The translations under genes and the position numbers were made by a program. Under the pieces are notes generated by a model that had not been told where the DNA came from, ran no database searches, and saw only the letters and a list, made by a program, of their open reading frames with translations. From Tremella fuciformis (taxonomy: Eukaryota > Basidiomycota > Tremellomycetes > Tremellales > Tremellaceae), in the NCBI GenBank assembly GCA_032768795.1, contig CP136497.1, positions 1,242,501 through 1,306,500 of the forward strand: 64,000 nucleotides of DNA, written 5' to 3'. This document shows, piece by piece, positions 21,226-33,526 of this stretch (positions are counted from its first letter, which is position 1; each line of letters starts with the position of its first letter).

Positions 21226-22373
21226 GTCGACGGTGCGGGGAAGGGGATAGACCAGACCAGGTGGTATACAACGATAGATCGACCCGACGTGAGTTGTCGG
21301 GTGGGTATTGAAAGTTGCGCGTGAAACCTCCTTCTATGCGTGTCGGTGGCGTGATACAATTGAAGGGAAAACAAATGGGCTGTACGAAGAGAAAGAAAGA
21401 GGGAGATATGAGGGGGGCAAGAAGGAGGTTCCACGCTGGAAGAGAGGGGGGATTCCACGTCGACACCGCTTAGTCTATATAGGGTGGAGCGGGATTATAC
21501 GGCGTTTGAGGGGGTGTGGCATAATCTTAGGGGGGTCTAGATTCTAGGCACGTGGCGCCGCAGCCACAGCCATAGATAGACGAAAAAGAATGTTGGTACG
21601 TCATCTGTCACCCAGCCAGGCATGGGCAGGCATAAGCAAAGATGAGGGGGGTATGCATAGCATCTACCATCTCGACCATCGCAGCGACAGCCGTGACCGT
21701 TACCAGGCGACACGCTCACAGCACGGCGTCAAAAGAAGGGCCGGGGTGTGGAAAGCGTTGATCACACTATCATTGCCGCAGTCGATCCCAAGGTAGTCTC
21801 TCAGCTGCGCAGCAGTGTCACCCCTTTGCGCTGGCTGCTCGTAGCTTTTTCTCCTTGGTCCAGGCTTGAAACACTGCGACAAGGTCACAGCCACGGCATC
21901 CTCTCTGATCCGCTGCTCCTCGAGCGCAGGGGCGACTGTAAAGAAACGCTACAAAGGTGAATGAACGGATCGACCCGTGACGATCATCTTCATCCGTCCC
22001 CGGGGTGACGGCGACCACCCATTCACCTACTTCAAGGAATCAGCATCCGGCCCATCTGCCCTCGACTAGAACAGCATTCGCGCAGAGCTGCCCGAAGACA
22101 AGCGAGGCACCTCGTTTCAACTGCTCATAGAGAGGACACCAAACACAGGCTGCTGCGACTGCGGACGCTACCTTTTTCCTGCGACACGACTGCAGACTGT
22201 CACTGCTGCGGCTGCGATCACCGTTCTTCCGCTCATAGCCCCCTCCTGTCGGCGCAGCAACACCTCCCCACGCACACACCTCACCCTTCCATAGTCCAGT
22301 CCCATCTCGCCATATATCCCGGGAGGCCGGCGTGTCTTCCACCCGCCACCGCCCACTCGCCTGGTGACCGAAC
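21226..22373. promoter_or_regulatory. Long shared promoter region of the divergent bZIP and mannosyltransferase genes
   Basis: About 1.1 kb with no convincing gene. The minus-strand frames 22040-22507 and 22168-22509 are antisense to the start of the mannosyltransferase. A long 5' region fits a regulated transcription-factor gene. Confidence 0.5.
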
Positions 22374-24913
22374 ATGCGACCCTTCTTGCGCATCGCGACA
22401 CCTTCACCCATACCCATCCACTCGCACGCGTCAGACAGCATATCGGAAAAGTCGTCGTGGACAGACTCGACGTCCGGCTCGCAGGACGACACATCCAACC
22501 CCCACACACCGCTCCTGCCCCCTTCGCCAGGTATGCTCGAAGGCGGGGGGTACTTCGGCGAGCACTCGCGTCAACGGCGCGGGTCTGGTTCTGGGTCAGG
22601 TATGGTGGCCTGGCTCAGGTCGGCAGTGGGTGCCAATGGGAAGCGCGGAGCGGGGTACAAGCGACTACTATGGATCGTGGTGATGGGCTTGGTAGTGCTC
22701 ACAATCACCCACCGTCACTCGGTAAGCCTTTCCCCTCTTCCCCAAGATCGGCCTTGACTTTAGGTGTCTTCGGGCGAGATGCACCCTCTAGGCGATTCCA
22801 CGTCCACCTCTCACCTCGAAAAGACCGACTCGAGCAAGTTCAAGCTCCCAGCCCTATTCCCCTTCTCTAACTCCCGACCCGGATCATCGCACGGCTCTTC
22901 CCCCGCAGCACACCACGCCTCCCAGCCGGTATCATACACCCGGTATGACCTCTCGCGCTACCCTGAAGGCATGCGCGAGATCGACATTGCCTCTGAACCA
23001 CTCGACGTTGACGCCTCGTTGCGGGAGAGGCTAGACGCGTGGATAGCCGCCCCCGGCGGGCGCGGAGAGGTCGACGGGGAGGTCGAGCTGGGAGGGTTCA
23101 ACCAGTGGAACCTGGAGGAGTGCTCGACTATCCACGAGCAGCACAACACGCATATGATCCAGAAATCGGCCAACATATGGGGCACGATGAACCGTACCAC
23201 ACTGCACGCCACACGCATGGAGCTCGTCGGTCACATGGAGGGCGTGCTGGCGCGTGGAGACCACCTTCAGTGGGGAGAAGGGAGGGGTATCGTCATGGTG
23301 GCGGGGAATGCGGATACGCTGCAGCGGGTCAAGTGGAGTCTGATGATGCTGAGGAGCTACGGCAGCGAGCTCCCTGTCCAGATTGTGAAGCGCCTTCAAC
23401 ACTTACTCTAGGCATCTGTGCTGACTGTAGTTCCACTTCCCCTCGGAACGTCCGCCCGCCGATGATCCTATCCGGAAAGAGCTCAAGGATCTCGGCGCAG
23501 AGCTCGTCGAGGCGGTAGGGCAGCAGAGGGATAAAGGCAAGAACAAGAGTTATCACCTCAAAGCCATGGCCGTCGTGCAGTGCCCGTGGAGGGAGGTATT
23601 GTACTTGGTGGGTCTTTCTCCTACGAGTCAAATTGATTGGTCCGTGCTGACCTGTAGGACTCGGACTCCATCCCCACTCGCGACCCGTCGTACATGTTCG
23701 AAGCGCCCAACTACCAGCGCCTCGGACTCTGGGCCACCCCAGACTACTGGAAGACGTCCGCCAACAACCCGATCTGGGCCATCATCGGCGTCAAGTGCAG
23801 AAACGAGTGGGAGATGGAGACGGGGCAGATGTTCATCGACAAGCAGCGCCACCTGGACGCCTTCTTGCTGATCCAGTACATGCTCGAGAGGCACGACACG
23901 GTGAGTGTCCAAGCAGCAGTCATCCCCTGCTGTGCTAACTCTCAGTGGTTTTACTTTTCCGACGGCGACAAGGACCTCTACCGCTGGGCCTTCCTCGCCC
24001 TGCGCAAACGCTGGGGCGTCCCCGGTCGATGGGTCGGCGCCGCCGCCCTCCCCTCGGGTACGGCCTCTGGCGAATTCTGCTCGCACACCATGCTGCAACA
24101 CGACTCGTGGGGCGAGCCGCTCTTTGTGCACTACAACCTCCTCAAGCAGATCCCCTCGGGCGTCGGGCGGGGCTTCTCGTGGGGCCGCACAAAGCAATTA
24201 CCCCTGTTCAACCTCTTCCCCGCTACGCCCAGCACTGCGCGTCTCGGCGAGCCCGTGTCCAAGCCCGAGGACGAGGATGCGCCCGGGCTGGGCGATGTGG
24301 ACTGCGATATGCTCGCGGATGCAGACGAGATGGGCCGCGCGCGTGCGCCGGCAAAGGAGATGATCATGCGTCGGGCCGTCAGGGAGCGCGGCGTCAAGGT
24401 GCGCTATCACGGCGGGTGGATCAGTGCCCTGTGGTGGGTCTCCCCATTTCACAAAGTAGTGAAGACTGATGAGAAGCATCGACCTGGACTACATTGATCC
24501 CCGCCCCGAAGACCGCAAAGACGAGGACAAGCAGCTTCGCGAGCTGCGGGAAGCCGCAGAGGCCACTCGCAAAGCCGCCGCTGAACAGGCGGCCCAACAG
24601 GCCTCGGACGACAGTGCTGCAGGACCCAGCGGCGCACCAGGGATCAAAGTCAAGACTGTCGTTCATGCCGATGGGACCACAGAGGTTGCCGCGGTCGAAG
24701 AGGAGATTGCTCCGGCGTTGGAGGCGGTGTATCCCGACTGGGAGCAGAGCCCCATCGAGGTAAGCCCCCTCCTCACACTTGAGGACCGAGAGCGGCAGGG
24801 TTAGGGCTAGGGCTGACGGGCAGGTCGTGCAGTGGTCCAGTGATCCTCATCTGCGAGAGTTTGAGAAGAAGCTGTACGACTTTGGGTTCAAGCCGAGCGG
24901 AGAGGGGTTCTAG
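22374..24913 (+). CDS. Mnn2-type alpha-mannosyltransferase (Mannosyl_trans3 family)
   Basis: A type II Golgi protein: a polar N-terminal tail, one membrane anchor at ~residues 98-114 (LLWIVVMGLVVLTITH), a Ser-rich stem and a catalytic domain. Seven exons are read, with introns at 22722-22763, 23385-23430, 23608-23657, 23901-23945, 24434-24476 and ~24760-24825. The glycosyltransferase core begins GRGIVMVAGNADTLQRVKWSLMMLRSYG and includes the family's MFEAPNY / LWATPDYWKTSANNPIW and the HDSWGEPLFVHYN-type region. Mnn2/Mnn5 enzymes add alpha-1,2-mannose branches to outer-chain N-glycans. The charged 24.5-24.7 kb segment (Lys/Glu/Ala-rich) is an insertion-like extension before the conserved C-terminal exon (WSSDPHLREFEKKLYDFGFKPSG). 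Substrate specificity cannot be read from sequence. Confidence 0.9.
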
Positions 24914-25529
24914 GCGGCCGCGCGTAGCGGCCTGCCGTGCAGCTAGCCAGAGAGGTGAGGAGTAGGGGATCTGAGCGGGTATCTGAGGAGCGAGGAAACG
25001 AAACACGCTGCGCGTGATGTGATGAAAGACTTGGCAAAATATGTCACGACCCCAAGTGTACTGTAGCATACTGTAGCCTTTGTCTAGGTAGACACGAACT
25101 AGAGCGTAGACAGACCATGTAGCCGCGTACTAGTACAGTTCGGCGTCTCGCTTCTCGGCCGACCAAGACAACTTGGGTCGACCACGTCATGCTTCGGATC
25201 CCCTGATTAGTGCGATTCCAGCAAAGTCAATCGATCCGATCGGAATACGCAGACATCGTCATTCTCTCTACTCTGCTTCTTCTAGGCGTGGTGGATCATG
25301 TCATCGTGTCCACCTGGGACTGTGGTCTGGCGAAGACGCAGAATGACCAGACATACCCATGTCGTTGTGCATGACCTCATCCGGGAAACACGGACTAGAA
25401 TAGCCAAGAACGCATCATCGCTCACGAAGCGAGCGACGAACGTTGAGAGGTCATCACACCTCCCCCATACATATATACGATAGAAGCACAGCATGGCCTC
25501 TCGAGCTGTTCAAAATTGTAATCACCAAG
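24914..25529. other. Intergenic, mannosyltransferase 3' flank and Rds1-like promoter
   Basis: No supported gene. A TATA-like ACATATATACGATAG stretch lies at ~25465-25485, about 50-60 nt upstream of the Rds1-like start. Confidence 0.5.
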
Positions 25530-26790
25530 ATGCTCACTCGGCTCGCTCTGCTCGCTTTGGCCTCGCTGGGGCTCGCCGCCCCGGCCCAAGGACCCGTGCC
25601 GTCTGGCGGGGTGGGCGTGAGGACGAACGATACGGCCCCGACCTATGGCGTCTATTCTGACTGTGGGTCTCCTCCCTCCCCCTCCTCCTTCGCGTTCCTC
25701 CCCCGGCCAGCTCCCTTCTTCCTCGGAGAGGATCTGAGCAGGGTGTGGTGGTGTGGTGACATGCGGCGAGTGGGCTGACGCCCAGTCGACAGAGAATCGT
25801 TCGTCCTTGCTCTGAACCAAGAATGGATCGAGCTCGACCTGTTCAACTACGGTCTGCGGCGCTTTGCCGATGCCGAGTTTGACGCGGCGGGTATCGACGC
25901 CGAGGACCGGTCGCTCATCCAGTTCATGGCGAACCAGGTGGGTCCCACAAGCTGCTCGCAATCGTGGCGCGTCGCTGACTGGGTAGGAAGTAGGCCACGC
26001 CACGCTGCTCACCAACATCCTCAACCTGGGCGGCACCACCCCGCCCCTGCAGTGCAACTACCAATACTCATTCGAGACCGTGCGCGACTTTGTCAACTTC
26101 TGCCAGCGCCTCACGCGATGGGGCGAGTCCGGAGTGTACGGCTTCCTCTCGCACCTCGACGCGCGGGACGCCGCCGCGCTGCTCACGCAGAGCATCACCA
26201 CCGAGGCGCGCCAACAGATGGTCTTCCGGCAGTTCTCGGGCGCCTTCCCCATGCCCGTATACTTCGAGACGGGCATCTCGCAGGCCATGTCGTGGTCCCT
26301 GCTCTCGCGGTACATCGCCTCTTGCCCCGCGCAGAACCCGCGTGTCGCGTGGCAGATCTTCCCGTGGCTCGCGGTGACCAACGACGCGGACCTGCTGGTG
26401 GACGGGTACGACGCGGCCATCACGCACAACCGCACCTCGCTCACCGAGCCGGGGCGCCAGGTGTTCTTCAGCTGGGACGCGCCGGGCCAGGCGGTCTCGT
26501 ACAACTCGTCCTACAATACGTCGGTGGGCGCCCTGACCAATGGGTCGGCGCCGCAGTATGTGGCGTGGATCTCGCAGCTCAACACGACGTACACCCCGCT
26601 CAATATCACCGGCAACAACACGGGGTATACGTATCAGCCCGGAGGGGTGGTCTTTGATTCGACCGACGATGGCATTGTGAACGGGACGATGTTTGTGGCT
26701 CTGACGAGCGAGGACCTGTATGTCACGCCGTATAACCTCAGCCTGCTCAACGACTACATCCTCGCGTTTGGCGAGTACCAGGCAGACTAG
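25530..26790 (+). CDS. Secreted ferritin-like protein, Rds1/LsdA type
   Basis: The ATG at 25530 begins a clear signal peptide (MLTRLALLALASLGLAAPA); an upstream in-frame start at 25443 would bury it. Three exons: two introns at ~25660-25790 and ~25941-25988 interrupt it, the second joining MANQ to EVGHATLL. The ferritin-like fold is shown by ALNQEWIELDLFNYGL early and EVGHATLL, then ITTEARQQMVFRQF later, the Glu/His pairs of a diiron-type four-helix bundle. The C-terminal half has at least six N-x-S/T sites. Relatives include Rds1 of fission yeast, induced by stress and nutrient change, and Aspergillus LsdA. Metal binding is inferred from the fold; the biochemical role is not known. Confidence 0.88.
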
Positions 26791-27072
26791 GCCCACTTCG
26801 CTGGGAGCAGGAGGAGCGCGCGCCTATAGTATAATGTGTAGCGTACACGTACAGCATAGCATGTATACATTTTGACGTCCCGGCAATTCGCCACCCGCCA
26901 CATTCGTTTGCCACTCATCGCATCTCTCTCCTTCCTACCTTGCTCTACGCTCTCTCCTTCATTCACCTTTCATACCCCAGAACGACAGCCTAGAAAGCAG
27001 CGCGGATGACAGGGAACAAGCGAAGATAGCGGCGACTCTCTTTACGCGACCCACAATCCCACATTGGCCAAC
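26791..27072. other. Intergenic, Rab gene promoter
   Basis: No gene. CT-rich stretches at ~26920-26970 resemble promoter pyrimidine tracts. Confidence 0.5.
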
Positions 27073-28086
<1,014 letters not shown>

Positions 28087-28446
28087 GGGGCTATGTGGTC
28101 ATCTCTTGTGTCGACATGTCTTGGGTGAACGGTGTATAATCTGTACGTGTAACGGATCTGCAACGCGTTTGAGCGTCTGCGATGACGATTGACGTCGCAA
28201 TCAGGCAGCAACTGGCTCCCTTTCACCTGGATCAAAGGTCTTGTACGCCTGAAACGTGCAACGACTCGTAGGAGTTGCAATCCCATTGCAAGAATCGCAA
28301 ACCCCGCTCAACGGAAGCCGTCACGGTATTCGAGCAGCAGAGGCATCAGGGGGGCACAAGAAAATACCGTTTTCGAGATCGCAGCAACTCGTCTGAAAAT
28401 ACCGTACAGGAGGATCTATTCAATCCGTGCCCCATCGCCTTTGACC
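28087..28446. other. Intergenic, promoter of family member D
   Basis: No gene. AAAATACCGT occurs twice (about 28360 and 28397). Confidence 0.45.
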
Positions 28447-29037
28447 ATGGCCGAGTCAAGCATCCTCCCACACAAGTATACCTCTGACCAGTCTCCCGAC
28501 ACCATCGAGACATATTGTGGCGAATCAAGCCCGACCTCCCGCGAATCCGCAAACTCGGCCGCCACAAATCTCATCTTCGACGGCGAAGGGGAGGTGCCAG
28601 GAGAGCCGCTCACCCATCCCGCCGACACGCGAGGCCTCGCAAACTCCTACGCGACCGCTCTGACTGAACTCATCCGGACCGAAGCACCGCCAGGGACCAA
28701 CCTAGCACTCATCACTGAAATAGGGAACCGCTGCGTCTCGCTGATGGAGGACAGCTTGGAGTCTTATCGCGAGAGCTATTCTGAGAGTTTCGTGCGCCTG
28801 CGCGACGAGTGGAGTCAATGGTCCATACAGGTATCGACGGTGGTCAGAGTCCAGAATAGCAGTGTTGTCAAAAGTGGCGTCACTAATCGTGCGCATGTCT
28901 TCATGCGTGCCACGGCTGTCGGGGAGGACGAGATGCCCCTCTTTAGGCGCGACGAGGAGGAGGTGGGGGTGTACGATGCTGCTCGATTTTCGGACATTGG
29001 GGGGCTATGGCTGGGTTGGCCCGTATCGTTCACTTGA
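28447..29037 (+). CDS. W-LG family member D, unrecognised
   Basis: Start at the ATG at 28447 (MAESSILPHK), good context ACCATGG; single exon, 196 residues. Low-complexity acidic N-terminus, then a helical region and the three-part core of a family seen only within this window: RC at ~residue 94 (GNRCVSLMEDSLESY), W-x2-W at ~122 (WSQWSIQVSTVV) and GGLWLGW at ~185. These positions match members A, B and C. No signal peptide. Function unknown; alternatives cannot be ranked without structure prediction. Confidence 0.65.
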   Translation: MAESSILPHKYTSDQSPDTIETYCGESSPTSRESANSAATNLIFDGEGEVPGEPLTHPADTRGLANSYATALTELIRTEAPPGTNLALITEIGNRCVSLMEDSLESYRESYSESFVRLRDEWSQWSIQVSTVVRVQNSSVVKSGVTNRAHVFMRATAVGEDEMPLFRRDEEEVGVYDAARFSDIGGLWLGWPVSFT

Positions 29038-29206
29038 GTTGAGGCAGCGTAGGAATGCTCTTCTATATGTACGGGATTCACCACCCGTTCACGTCTTCGA
29101 TACCGCAGTCGCAGTCGAGTCATGATTGGATAGGGTCTGTCCATCAGCAAGAGCGCATCGGGATGCGATATTTTGACGAATGTCACTGACTGCGAATGCA
29201 CGCTAG

Positions 29207-29298
29207 TCGCACGGCCAGCCCCATGAAAAGTCCCGTGCGACATTTTCTCAAGGTGATGAATCTCCTCAGAACAATGGAGGCAGGCTGACCGCACGGCC
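29207..29298 (+). promoter_or_regulatory. Three CGCACGG elements upstream of family member A
   Basis: Copies at 29207-29216 (TCGCACGGCC), 29231-29240 (reverse strand, TCGCACGGGA) and 29289-29298 (CCGCACGGCC), 110-200 nt before the start of the gene at 29406. Confidence 0.4.
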
Positions 29299-29405
29299 GC
29301 CCGGTTGGGCTTCGAGATCGATGTGGCGCCTGCACATCCATAGGAGACGTGCATTATCGTCACTTCTCATCTCGCCCCACTGCCATCACTGACACTCTGA
29401 CCACT

Positions 29406-30035
29406 ATGTCCAGCCAGGAAGGTCACAACAATTACAACCCAGGTACTGTGCGAGCCCCCGATGACGCCTCAACCACCTCTCGGCCTGCCCAGGAAGACAT
29501 CGAGTCCACTGACTCAATGGAGGACGCACCGATCAGTGCCGACCCTGCGGTCAACTGGCTCCTCTACCGATTCCGCTACGACTTTGAAACAGTCTTGGAG
29601 GCGAGTTTGCAGTGGTTCTGCCACGACACAGGCACGTCTCAGACGATCAAGTTCCGCTGCATGGATGAAGTCAGAATCGAGCTTGAGCGCAAACGACGAG
29701 TGGCTCCTCGCGAGTTTAGGATCCTACGACGGACGTGGTGGCACTGGCGTACTAGACTCAGCTGGTCTCCAAGCGCGGACACCGCAAACACCACAGGCTT
29801 TTTCCGCCCGATGCCGAGCGCGAACGCGTACACAGACAACGGCCCCCCGAGCGGTTTCATTACCATGACGACGGTGGCGCGTAATGCCCGTTTCCGAACG
29901 CTGCATCGGCAGACGACGAGGATTGGGTCTTATCCGTGTGAGCCTTTCGGCACGATTGGCAGCTTGTGGTATGTGGTGGCAACTAGGGAGGACCCAGATG
30001 AGGTTCTGGAGAGGATATCGCGTACTTCGCAGTGA
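29406..30035 (+). CDS. W-LG family member A, unrecognised
   Basis: Start at the ATG at 29406 (MSSQEGHNNYN); single exon, 209 residues. Acidic Ser/Thr-rich N-terminus (~50 residues), then a helical domain. Core motifs: FRCMDEVRIELERKRR at ~residue 84, WWHWRTRLSW at ~110 and FGTIGSLWYVV at ~183. The match to member C is the best in the family: RC-x3-EV/AV-x3-L-x-RKR, then T-x2-WR-x2-L-x-W. Tandem to member D on the same strand, with ~370 bp between them. No known domain recognised. Confidence 0.65.
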   Translation: MSSQEGHNNYNPGTVRAPDDASTTSRPAQEDIESTDSMEDAPISADPAVNWLLYRFRYDFETVLEASLQWFCHDTGTSQTIKFRCMDEVRIELERKRRVAPREFRILRRTWWHWRTRLSWSPSADTANTTGFFRPMPSANAYTDNGPPSGFITMTTVARNARFRTLHRQTTRIGSYPCEPFGTIGSLWYVVATREDPDEVLERISRTSQ

Positions 30036-30958
30036 CTGTATACTCCTTGAGTCCCGCCTAGTCTGACGCCGATACTACCGCGGCGGCTGGCGAGCCCGCT
30101 CTGACCGTTATAAACTCCATGGTTGCCTCTCTAAAGCTGACAGCTACCCCCGTAGCGCGCATACCCCCGCCCACAAAGGCGGATCTGCAGACGATGTATG
30201 TGCATACCGATCCACTTCAATTACTACAGACAGCAGCCCTGAGGCGCTGCCGGGAGGCACTTGTGGGTCATTGGTGAACGCTCACGAGCGTTCCGGGCGC
30301 TACGAGCAGTCTCCTATATCGTATTCACTAAGTCATTGTGGCCAAAGGCGAACGCTCCTTCACTCTAGCGCGCGCGCACTGCTTGACGCTGAGAACAGAG
30401 TGCCACCAGCGGGGATAAATGGGGGTAGCTGAGGCTGGTGCGTATCTGTAATCCTCCCGTTCTATCCCTTCGGGCACGCAGGCTCCTACTCGAAGAGGCC
30501 TCGAAAGTTCTCTGCGCTGTGTCATAGCACGAAGGCTCTTTTCTCCGCCCCGTCTTTCACCCGCGACCGCACAAGATAGAGGGCGTGTCTGGATCGAAGG
30601 TCTTCGGGCACGTCATTTCAGCACGCCAAATTCATACCCACAGCTAGGCCGACCTTTCGCACGGGGAAGCCCCGTCTCGCTTGCTCACACCTCGCTTAAC
30701 TCGGTTTGTCTTCCTGGCGATAAGCTGCATAAAGGGTTGCTCGATGTGGAGCTGACCGATTTGCATTTCTTAAATAAAAGGTTCTCGCTTCCTTTGACGT
30801 ATTACTCCTGAATCGTCGCCTGCGAGGTGTTTGAGGGCGTATGCCAAGCCGCTAACGGTAAGTATAAGAGTAGCAAGGTCTTGCCCAGTTCCCTCTATTC
30901 CCCCTACTCACTAAATCATTGAATCATTTGCCTAGCCCCCAACACAGCTCTCCACCAC
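30036..30958. other. Intergenic with one copy of a dispersed repeat
   Basis: No gene. The stretch 30716-30856 is related to 46048-46185 (see the repeat entries). Several hairpin-like GC words and a CGCACGGGG at ~30656 occur, not near a start. Confidence 0.5.
30716..30856 (+). repeat. Dispersed repeat, copy 1
   Basis: Shares GCGATAAGCTGCAT, GATTTGCATTT and TGAGGGCGTATGCCA, in the same order and spacing, with 46048-46185. Roughly three quarters of positions agree by eye. Confidence 0.7.
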
Positions 30959-31458
30959 ATGTCAAGTCAGTTTTCACCATGACTCTGCTATAGAGCTCAC
31001 CTTGTAGCGTTCAAAGCCTCAACTCCTTCTGAATACCAGCAAGAGGAACATGCAGAAGGAACAGCCCATCAGAGTGATGCCTCAGCCCGAGAGACTGGGT
31101 CCCTGTCCACATCTGGTGTGACTGACTACAACGTGAGTGATTGTAGAGATGCTCAATGCAATGCTGATGGGCTCAGGTGACCCATGTGCATAAACAGATA
31201 TTCACAAAGTACCAAACTGGTATGGTGACCGACACAGGGGAGCGAGAATTGACCCAAACCTACTGGACCAGAGAATGGTGTACCCTGGAGCCACTGGGCA
31301 GTCGTGACAAATGTCCTTATACACATCGTTCCACTGCCTTCCAGCCCAGTAATGTGGATCGATTGACAGTGGGTTATTCCTGCACAAGGGAGACCACTAT
31401 CAGTCGTGGTCAGAGACAGGCATCCAGGGACATTTCAGACCCAGCCTTCAATAGCTAG
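30959..31458 (+). CDS. Small orphan protein, three exons
   Basis: Exon 1 is 30959-30965, exon 2 is 31008-31132 and exon 3 is 31177-31458. The introns of 42 nt (GTCAGT ... TTGTAG) and 44 nt (GTGAGT ... CTGATGGGCTCAG) both look canonical and keep the frame. The ~137-residue product (MSTFKASTPSEYQQEE ...) has an acidic, Ser-rich N-terminal half and a Thr/Tyr/Arg-rich second half with three Cys. No domain, signal peptide or membrane segment is recognised. It lies just upstream of the retrotransposon block. Consistent splicing is the main support; unknown function. Confidence 0.55.
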
Positions 31459-31621
31459 CTTTCATTGCTTATACTGTCACTGGAAGACTATGTCCACTCA
31501 CTTTTGAGTAATGTTCCCCTGCTTATATTATTCATGCATGCCAATAGGCTTTTCACTAGCCTCCCAGACTCATGAGTATATGCAGTGTGAAACAGCCCAT
31601 GAGACAACTTTTCTCCATGAC
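31459..31621. other. Intergenic left flank of the retrotransposon block
   Basis: No gene seen. Confidence 0.4.
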
Positions 31622-31708
31622 CGTCATGCAGAGGGGTCCGCCAAGGCAAAGGGCACAAGTGGTAGTCTCCGGCTTGTACAGCAAGGAGACAGGGAGATAG
31701 AGAGATCG
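31622..31708 (-). mobile_element. Old LTR remnant D', left half, split by element A
   Basis: Matches the remnant at 45748 onward (GGCAAAGGGCACAAG, CCGGCTTGTA). It ends at GATCG (31704-31708), the target site of element A, and resumes after element A at 44440 (GGGACAAGAGTGCT). Confidence 0.7.
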
Positions 31709-32217
31709 TGTCACGCCTGCGGGTAGTCTGCGGTAGCGAGAGGTCTGCCTTGGGTACTGAAGGGGTTTAGTCTCTGGCTCGTAGAGCTTGATGACTGCCT
31801 TAGGTACTGAGGTGACTGAAGTGTTGGGTTAAGACCAACTGAGTGACTTTGTGTGAAGAGAAGACACAAGATCCATTGCTGAAGAAGAAGGGGGGAAGGG
31901 CCAGATGAGGCCTCCTTTTATACCCTTCACATCTAAAAGGTAGGACTAATTAAAGAGGGGTCGTGAGGGATTTACTGACCAATCAGATAAATGCCTCACT
32001 TAGACCACCGTGGGAAACTACAAGCTAGCCAATAGGAAAAATGCCTCAAAGGTGGAGGCTGACTAAGCTCTTTGAACTAGCCAATAGGGAAAATGCCTCA
32101 GAGGTGGAGGCTTACTAAGCAAGGTGGAGGCTGACTAATCAACTGATAAACGTTCTCCTAATAACACCTCATTCCATGAGTCATATTTTCTCCTTTTCCT
32201 TATCACGAGTCATGACA
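31709..32217 (-). repeat. Element A 3' LTR
   Basis: 509 bp. Holds a TATA-like TATAAAAGG (minus strand, ~31915-31925), the predicted transcript 5' end with AGCAATGGAT, three CCAAT words and repeated ATGCCTCA / GGTGGAGGCT motifs at 31977-32140. Confidence 0.95.
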
Positions 32218-32229
32218 GGAGCTCCCCCT

Positions 32230-32778
32230 CTAAGGGCGAAGTCCTCTGAGCCTTGGTGATCTGCGTTCAGATCTTTTGGTGTTTGTTTGAGTTGGAGCTT
32301 GGCGGTGTGCTCTGGTTGGAGGGAAATGTTGTTGAGGATCCTTGAGGTGTTGTCGATGGAATTTGTTGTAGGCCGTGGTGTGATGAACATTCTCCCAGGG
32401 TTCCCATGAGTTGTGGGCACTGGAGTAGTCCTTCCAGCTGACAAGGTAGTCATAACCATTGTCTGAGCTGATGCGTGAATCCAGGATGCGGTCGACAATG
32501 TATTCTTCTTGGCCATTGACCTCAATGCGTGGTGGAGGGTCCTGTGGTTGTTGAGGATGACCCTTGCGCATTGGCTCCAAGAGGTTGACGTGAAAGACTG
32601 GATGTATTGCCATTGATGGTGGGAGGTCGAGTTTGAATGCCAGAGGAGATGATGTCGCTTCAATGATTTTGAAGGGCCCTAGCATCCGTTGACCAAGTTT
32701 GAGAGATGGTCTCAAGGTCTGTATGTTCCTGCGATTGAGGAAGACCTGATCGCCTATTTTGAACAGAGGCTTGTCCTT
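32230..32778 (-). pseudogene. Element A pol, C-terminal part cut off by element B
   Basis: Encodes the end of integrase and the chromodomain (EEYIVDRILDSRISSDNG ... WEPWENV), ending with a stop at 32230. Its 5' continuation is at 39111-42510, on the far side of element B. The frame appears to extend to 32931 only by reading into B's LTR. In place it cannot be made as one protein with the rest of pol. Confidence 0.9.
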
Positions 32779-32783
32779 GTTGG

Positions 32784-33351
32784 TGTCATGAACGACCAAA
32801 CTCCGACTTTGCTCCGCCCTTCGACTCAACTTCAAGTAATCTTCGCTTTGCTCCGACTCCGCATCATTGGGACATCTACCCACGACATCACCGATCACCC
32901 AAGTGTTCACTTGAACACAGGTCCCATTCACCCGAACAAACCCTAGCCTTGGACGACATGCCTGCCACGTTCACCTGAACGCAAGCAGCGTTCACCCGAC
33001 CCCCTTTGGTCACATGAACGCCTTCCAGAAGAAGTAGTATTTGACTGTTCATCCGAACGATCACCCGAACACCTGTGGCGTTCACCTGAACGCCTATTGT
33101 ATATATAAACCCGCAACTTTCTCGTAGATGCCCCAGCGATGGATCAGTTTCACATCTCCCAGTGACTTCCCCTCCAGTCCCAGTCCCCCATCCCAGTCCG
33201 ATCCCATTCGGTCAAGTTCGACCTTGTCGGAGTCGAACCTCCTAGTCCGTGTCCTTGCTCGACGAGCCAGTGACGACTTCGTTGGGTTACAGCCCCAACA
33301 TTCTTGCTCCGTTCCTCCTTCGTCACTACCCAAGGGAGCCCAGGCGTGACA
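32784..33351 (+). repeat. Element B 5' LTR
   Basis: 568 bp. A TATA box (TATATATAA, 33110-33118) precedes the predicted transcript start around 33131-33135. Upstream, at 32900-33105, is an array of degenerate GTTCACCTGAACGC palindromes. Confidence 0.95.
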
Positions 33352-33353
33352 GT

Positions 33354-33363
33354 ATCCATCGCT
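33354..33363 (+). promoter_or_regulatory. Element B primer-binding site, self-priming type
   Basis: ATCCATCGCT, two bases after the LTR, is the reverse complement of AGCGATGGAT at 33135-33144, near the predicted 5' end of the element's own transcript. This is the Tf1-type arrangement. Confidence 0.75.
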
Positions 33364-33526
33364 ACCCCTTCGTCCTCGCTCGTTTTTCTTCGCTCTTTAC
33401 ATAGATTGACCACACTCTTTATTCCGACACACCGACATTCCTTTGCCATCTTCGATAATATTCAAGGACACTTCGACAAACTTGCCATCTTCGATCATAC
33501 TCTAGGACAATCCGACCACCTTCACC

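Noticed and set aside
20237..21324. Long plus-strand frames opposite the bZIP gene
   Set aside because: Arg/Ser-rich shadow translations of GC-rich coding sequence; the minus-strand frame has the bZIP motif.
24790..24820. Telomere-like GGGTTAGGGCTAGGG stretch
   Set aside because: Only about two units inside the last mannosyltransferase intron; no array and no chromosome-end context.
32779..32931. Apparent N-terminal extension of the element A pol fragment up to 32931
   Set aside because: It is read-through of element B's LTR beyond the target duplication at 32779-32783; not part of the pol gene.
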